Source of the DNA: Microbacteriaceae bacterium
GTDB taxonomy: Bacteria > Actinomycetota > Actinomycetes > Actinomycetales > Microbacteriaceae
DNA length: 64,000 nucleotides
Assembly (NCBI GenBank): GCA_004297935.1
Contig: SCRE01000006.1
Span: forward strand, 248,001 to 312,000
Reading direction: 5' to 3'
Shown: piece by piece, positions 60,561 through 64,000 of the stretch
How the letters are laid out: each line of letters begins with the position of its first letter
Numbering within the stretch: the first letter of the stretch is position 1
The notes under the pieces: generated by a model
The model's database searches: none
Told to the model about the DNA's origin: nothing
What the model saw: only the letters and a program-made list of their open reading frames with translations
Position numbers and translations under genes: made by a program

Positions 60561-62234
60561 CTACGCGCGGTGATATCGAGCGGTGCGACGCTCTCCCTCG
60601 ACACGTAGCGCGCCGCTTTCGACCATCCGCTTGAGTATTCGTCTCGCCGCATCCGGGCTCGTTCCGCAGAGTTCCGAGGCTTCTCCGCGCGAGATGCTGC
60701 CGTGCGCGTCCACGAAGGTGAGAATCATCTGCTGCCGCTGAGGTTCATCGAACGCCCTGGCCCGCACGTAGCCTGCAGCCTGCGAAAAGGCCCGATACGT
60801 CGCGCCGCTGAGCGTGTACCGGCGTGCCCGTCCGTCTCCGCGCATCTCGACGACACCCTCTTCGAGCAGCCGCGTCAGTCTCGTGCGTGTCCACGTCTCT
60901 GAGCGCTGCAGAATACGCGCGAGCTCTCCCAACGCGAGGCGAGGGTCATCGCGCAGCGCGCGCACGATCTGCAGATCCGCGAGTTCGAACGAACGTCCGG
61001 ATGTCTCGTCGTGATTCACGACGAACCGCACCATGTCGAGATCGGTTTCGCCGACCTGCACCGAGACGACGACTTGGTCTGCATCGGAGCGACGGTATTC
61101 GGGCTCGGGTCGGCCACCGCGTAGTGTTGCTTCGAATACTCGGTTGATACCGCGGCCGCTGCGATCGACGAGCCCTGTTCGCAGGAACGCATCGGCAAGG
61201 ATGCGGCTGCGCGGGCTGGTTCGTTCCAGAAAATTTGCGAGGGTGACTCCACGTGGGAAGCCGCCGGTGCTGCTCACTTCAAGTTCGCCGTCGCGCAACT
61301 GCACCGAGACAGTGCCCATGCGGGTATAGTCACGGTGCACAAGGGCGTTGGCGACCAGTTCGCGGGCGACCACCTCGGGGACACGGTCGATCTCGACGCG
61401 CACCAGCCCGATCACGACCTCGTCTTGGGTGTTGTACGCCCGCAATTGCTCGTAGAGACTTTCGGCGCTTTTGAAGAGGGGGTCGTGGCGAATCACGTTC
61501 TGTCGGATCGCTCCGTGCTCCAATACCTGGAACTTCGTCTCGAGCGTGGGCACAAAGCGCCGGATGGCCTCGGGACGCCCGAATAACATGATCGCCCCGC
61601 GCCTGAGAAGCAGATCGTCTCCGCGCACCTCGGCGACCTCGAGCGCACTGAGCAGGTCGACGTCACTCAGGGAGGCGATCACTTTCGACTGGCCCCCGGC
61701 TCGGGTGGCAAGGCGGCGCACCCGGTCGAACTCGTCGGGGTCGAGGTCGTCGAATGAGGCCTGCGGCTCGGCGACCGACGCGAAATCGACTTCGCCGCGC
61801 TCAATCCGATCGGCGAGCATCTCGTGTGCGAGGAACGGTCTACACGCCGGCTTTCCGTCCGCCCCGATGGCACGGCGCACATACAATCCGCCCGTCGTGC
61901 CGACAATGGTCGTCGAGGGCTTGACATGAACGCGCACCACGCTGACGTCGTCGATGTCGATGACCTCAGCCTCGGTCACGACTTGAGGAACGGTTCTGTT
62001 CGCGATCATTGGCGGCAGCAAAGTGGCATCGACGGTCTGACCGCTGCGGGGCTGGGCCCCGGTCACGGCGCCGTCGTCTTCGACGCCGATGAGGAGGTCT
62101 CCGCCCGAACCGTTGGCCAGGCAGACCACGGCGTTGACGATGTCGTCATTGCTCATCTTGCGGCGATCCGACTTGAATTCGACGGTGAGGGTCTCCCCGC
62201 ACCCTGTCAGCGCACGCAGCTCGTCAGGCGTCAT
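60561..62234 (-). CDS. AlbA_2 (Schlafen-like) / GHKL-ATPase-domain DNA-binding protein
   Basis: A 557-residue intact protein. The N-terminal AlbA_2 domain (residues ~10-120) shows ETLTVEFKSDRRKMSNDDIVNAVVCLANGSGGDLLIGVEDDG. A middle domain includes LVANALVHRDYTRMGTVSVQLRDGELEVSSTGGFPRGV, the HATPase_c_4 motif. Two C-terminal winged-helix regions follow (near LALGELARILQRSETWTRTRLTRLLEEG and SRGEASELCGTSPDAARRILKRMVESG). Such proteins often sit between type I restriction genes and are thought to regulate or assist them. Here the surrounding hsd genes are broken and this one is not. Confidence 0.85.
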   Translation of the reverse strand: MTPDELRALTGCGETLTVEFKSDRRKMSNDDIVNAVVCLANGSGGDLLIGVEDDGAVTGAQPRSGQTVDATLLPPMIANRTVPQVVTEAEVIDIDDVSVVRVHVKPSTTIVGTTGGLYVRRAIGADGKPACRPFLAHEMLADRIERGEVDFASVAEPQASFDDLDPDEFDRVRRLATRAGGQSKVIASLSDVDLLSALEVAEVRGDDLLLRRGAIMLFGRPEAIRRFVPTLETKFQVLEHGAIRQNVIRHDPLFKSAESLYEQLRAYNTQDEVVIGLVRVEIDRVPEVVARELVANALVHRDYTRMGTVSVQLRDGELEVSSTGGFPRGVTLANFLERTSPRSRILADAFLRTGLVDRSGRGINRVFEATLRGGRPEPEYRRSDADQVVVSVQVGETDLDMVRFVVNHDETSGRSFELADLQIVRALRDDPRLALGELARILQRSETWTRTRLTRLLEEGVVEMRGDGRARRYTLSGATYRAFSQAAGYVRARAFDEPQRQQMILTFVDAHGSISRGEASELCGTSPDAARRILKRMVESGALRVEGERRTARYHRA

Positions 62235-62284
62235 GTCTCAAAGAATGCCATAAACTTTGAAACTTCAAAAGCAGGCTTCCGTAA

Positions 62285-62324
62285 AATCCAAAAGATCTAA
62301 TCCAAAGATCCAAAAGATCCAAAG
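62285..62324. repeat. Short AT-rich direct repeats upstream of the AlbA_2 gene
   Basis: ATCCAAA(A)GATC occurs four times in about 40 bp, overlapping by GATC/ATC. The composition is far below the window's GC level. It lies about 50 bp before the gene's start, in the likely promoter area, so binding of a regulator or residual foreign DNA are both possible. The rest of 62235-62351 shows only a weak CATTCT hexamer 7 nt before the ATG. Confidence 0.6.
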
Positions 62325-62351
62325 CCTCGAAGCTATTACTGGCACACACCA

Positions 62352-62477
62352 TCAGGCGGCCCGTGCGACTTGCCAGCGAGAAGCGGCCGCATCGGCCTGA
62401 TCTGCCATCCTCGCCAACTCCGACTGCGAAAGCCCGCCAGAAGCGCGCACCGCCCGCAGTATGCTGCTCGCATCCAC
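62352..62477 (-). pseudogene. XRE-family regulator, N-terminal fragment
   Basis: From GTG 62477 a 41-codon frame reads MDASSILRAVRASGGLSQSE, then LARMADQADAAASRWQVARAA and stop. The first 25 residues match the start of XRE helix-turn-helix regulators ('MDA..ILRxVRxSxGLSQxELAxxA'), after which the recognition helix is replaced by unrelated sequence. It is too short to be a working HTH domain. It lies in the same decayed island, minus strand. Confidence 0.55.
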
Positions 62478-62565
62478 GATTTCTCTGCCGTTTCAATGCT
62501 TCAATGCGCGACAAACAGAAAAGGAAGGCCCGAGACCGATCCTGAAGCACGAAGGCTTGGCGGCA

Positions 62566-62763
62566 TCAGGCATTCTTGTCGTCGGCATCGGCGGCGCCGT
62601 CATCATCGTGATCGAAGACGACTCGGCCGGGCATCACGGAATCTGGGCGCGCGGCCAGAAAGTCCTCGTCGGCGCACTCGCCGGCGGCGAACGAGGCCCA
62701 CGATGGGCGATGCGGCCGTACGATGAGCGTGTCGCCGACCTTGTTGATCTCGAGTTGTGTCAC
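62566..62763 (-). pseudogene. VapB-like antitoxin C-terminal fragment
   Basis: TQLEINKVGDTLIVRPHRPS followed by WASFAAGECADEDFLAARPD matches the C-terminal half of VapB antitoxins (pattern 'veI.k.GdrLiv.P....W.dF...g.v.ddFm..Rp'). The N-terminal AbrB-like DNA-binding half is missing. Instead the frame is continuous upstream, after a one-base shift, with the end of the hsdM remnant. No VapC gene follows. The last 20 residues are Asp/Ala rich and unrelated. A GTG at 62763 could initiate a short product. Confidence 0.55.
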
Positions 62764-63690
62764 GCCCTCGTAGCGGGTGCAGGGGATCTCGTAGCCGACC
62801 TGGTCTTCTTGGTGTCGATCCAGGCATCCGGAACGTAGGGGAGAACCTCGCGGGCGAAGTAGGCGTCGATGTCTTCGCTCAGCGGTACGTTCTCGTAGTC
62901 GGTGAGGGACTTGTCGGGTTTGGGGTGCGTAGGTCTCAAGGGCACGTCACGGGGTCTCGATACGCGGGCTCCTTCCTCGCTCGCTACTCGACCAGCGGGT
63001 GCGGGCCCTTCGACAGGCTCAGGGACCGAGGTGCGCTAGGGTCCGACGGGGCGAGAGGGCGCTCTGCTTGGATGCGGCGGTAGCCGAAGTCGGTGGGCTC
63101 GAAGACGCGCACCCGGTCGTGGTGCTCGTGGGCGGCATCCGCTGCGATCTCGAACGCGTCCGCGTAGACCTGTGTGATCAGCGTGATCTGGGCATCAGAA
63201 ACCTGCTTGCGCTTGTCTCCGATGTAGCTCGGGTGCAGCTTCGCCTCCGCGAACTTCGCGACCATCTGGTAGAGCATGCCCGCCTTCTCCAACCGGCTGA
63301 TCTGCGGCAGGAAGTCGTAGGCCTCGACGATCTGCTCCGCGCCCTCGGAGAAGCCCGTGATGTACTGTTGCAGGTTCGCGCCGAGGTTGTCGGGGTCGTC
63401 CGTCAGCTGCGGGAACGTCAGCGGGTAGGTGTTGTAGAAGGTCAGCCCGCCGGCCGCCTTGCGCAGGAACCGGTCCGCGAGCAGTGGCTTGCCCCTGAAC
63501 TCTGCCGCCTTCGCGACGACCTGCTTCTTCGTCGGCTCGAGCACCGCATCCAGCCGTCGGATCACCGCCAGCGGCAGGATGACCCTGCCGTACTCGCTCT
63601 GCTTGTCGTCGCCGCGCAGGAGATCAGCGACCGACCAGATGAAGTTCGCGAGCTCGCTGACGCGGGCGGCGGGAGACGAAGAGGAACAGA
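62760..63690 (-). pseudogene. hsdM: Type I restriction-modification methyltransferase HsdM remnant
   Basis: Three pieces are recognisable. First, the N-terminus: PAARVSELANFIWSVADLLR and DDKQSEYGRVILPLAVIRRL with no start codon, continuing to KRKQVSDAQ. Second, VRVFEPTDFGYRRIQAERPL, a C-terminal-region motif, joined directly, so the SAM-binding and NPPY catalytic domain is deleted; this frame ends inside a dispersed repeat ([13 protein letters not shown]). Third, 62760-62945: [20 protein letters not shown] and [15 protein letters not shown]. After a one-base shift the last piece continues [13 protein letters not shown] into the VapB-like fragment. HsdS is absent. Confidence 0.75.
62951..63030. 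repeat. Half copy of the dispersed repeat (copy 6) inside the hsdM remnant
   Basis: GGGGTCTCGATACG followed by GCTACTCGACCAGCGGG represents only the right half of the element. CCCTTCGACAGGCTCAGGGA (63006-63025), a second dispersed motif also seen near 55800, adjoins it. It interrupts the hsdM remnant and supplies its stop codon. Confidence 0.75.
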
Positions 63691-63697
63691 CAAGAAT

Positions 63698-63757
63698 GTG
63701 CCTTCCAAGACAGTGCCTTCCAAGACAGTGCGTTCTAAGACAGTGCCTTCCAAGACA
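63698..63757. repeat. Tandem repeat, 4 x 15 bp, upstream of the hsdM remnant
   Basis: Units GTGCCTTCCAAGACA (three exact) and GTGCGTTCTAAGACA (third copy) are directly joined; ATGGAGACA follows as a partial fifth. They sit where the hsdM start codon and ribosome-binding site should be. The rest of the 167-bp gap to 63924 has no recognised gene. Confidence 0.85.
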
Positions 63758-63924
63758 ATGGAGACAGTTGCACCGTACCGCACCGAAACCTGCATGCTCG
63801 TCGCGATGCGGGGCGAGCGCTCGTTGCGGCCGCTGTTGCTACGCGGATGGGGCGCATACTGTGGGTCACAGCATCCGCATTCGGTCGATGTGCGCGTGCG
63901 CTCGAAGGCTGATGGGAGCTCCCG

Positions 63925-64000
63925 ATGAAGATTGCGACCTGGCTGCACGACGAAGTGCAACGTGCCGGTTTTGTCGTGGGCGGCCGCGCGTACGCGCTGC
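63925..64000 (+). CDS. Start of a probable fumarylacetoacetate-hydrolase-family protein (partial)
   Basis: ATG at 63925, with GGGAG 7 nt upstream, opens MKIATWLHDEVQRAGFVVGG followed by RAYAL at the window edge. This short pattern (a strand, then a 'G.v.gg..yaL' turn) is how FAH-family hydrolases/isomerases of aromatic catabolism begin. Only 25 residues are visible, so the call is tentative. Confidence 0.4.
   Translation, partial: MKIATWLHDEVQRAGFVVGGRAYAL

Noticed and set aside
62999-63928. 309-codon plus-strand frame opposite the hsdM remnant
   Set aside because: It is the antisense shadow of recognisable HsdM text, and it passes through two dispersed repeats and the 15-bp array.
1-64000. 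tRNA, rRNA or riboswitch genes
   Set aside because: No cloverleaf-like or conserved riboswitch core sequences were noticed in the intergenic gaps. A covariance-model scan, which could not be run, would be decisive.

Overview
The window is high-GC DNA with actinobacterial gene content: the mismatch endonuclease NucS, CarD, a coproporphyrin-type haem pathway with HemQ, DUF3618 and DUF4232 proteins, and many GTG starts. The frequent GGATGC/GCATCC codon pairs and the dispersed GGTCGAGTAGC / GGTCTCGATACG inverted repeats suggest the family Microbacteriaceae. No tRNA, rRNA, CRISPR array, complete insertion sequence or prophage was found.

Layout. 1-9.2 kb: end of a flavoprotein gene; a minus-strand set MFS-nucS-SseB-HAD; a divergent LacI regulator; an M20 amidohydrolase; and an ABC exporter with its MarR/GbsR-like regulator. 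9.3-12.5 kb: an M13 metallopeptidase with an unusual insert, and a class A beta-lactamase-like protein. 12.7-18.0 kb: a complete branched-chain-amino-acid type ABC importer (livKHMGF). 18.0-20.9 kb: DUF4232 protein, glycyl-tRNA synthetase, GNAT acetyltransferase. 21-35 kb: a nearly complete haem locus, hemA (minus) facing hemE-hemY, then hemQ-hemH-hemC-hemD and hemB-hemL. Between the two halves lie three small membrane-type proteins, a TetR regulator and CarD. 35.1-39.8 kb: a sugar ABC importer with a ROK regulator. 40-49.8 kb: flavin monooxygenase, DUF1304, quinone-reductase-like MDR, an ABC-2 exporter pair, a PLP decarboxylase, an LssY_C membrane protein and a Na+/H+ antiporter. 50-51.6 kb: a decayed toxin-antitoxin pair fused to a truncated trhO, beside an intact Phd/PIN pair. 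51.6-60 kb: an IclR regulator and the protocatechuate branch of the beta-ketoadipate pathway (pobA, pcaH, pcaG, pcaB, pcaL, pcaF). 60-63.7 kb: wreckage of a type I restriction locus (hsdR and hsdM remnants, XRE and VapB-like fragments) around an intact AlbA_2/Schlafen-like gene. The window closes in the start of a probable FAH-family gene.

How the genes work together. HemA, HemL, HemB, HemC, HemD and HemE lead from glutamyl-tRNA to coproporphyrinogen III. HemY, HemH and HemQ then finish haem by the Gram-positive coproporphyrin route. The pca genes convert 4-hydroxybenzoate through protocatechuate to 3-oxoadipate and on to thiolysis; the CoA-transferase genes (pcaIJ) are not in the window.

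The most unusual structures are these. A 68-bp tandem triplication between hemQ and hemH gives four successive GTGA stop/start overlaps and three 23-codon reading frames copied from the hemH start. A TAnnnT hexamer lies 6-8 nt before many start codons, which points to widespread leaderless transcription. Two repressor promoters have identical operator geometry. Dispersed inverted repeats separate the pca cluster into modules. The two decayed defence/TA loci were reconstructed across nonsense and frameshift lesions. All functional calls rest on reading the sequence and on family knowledge; no database search was run.
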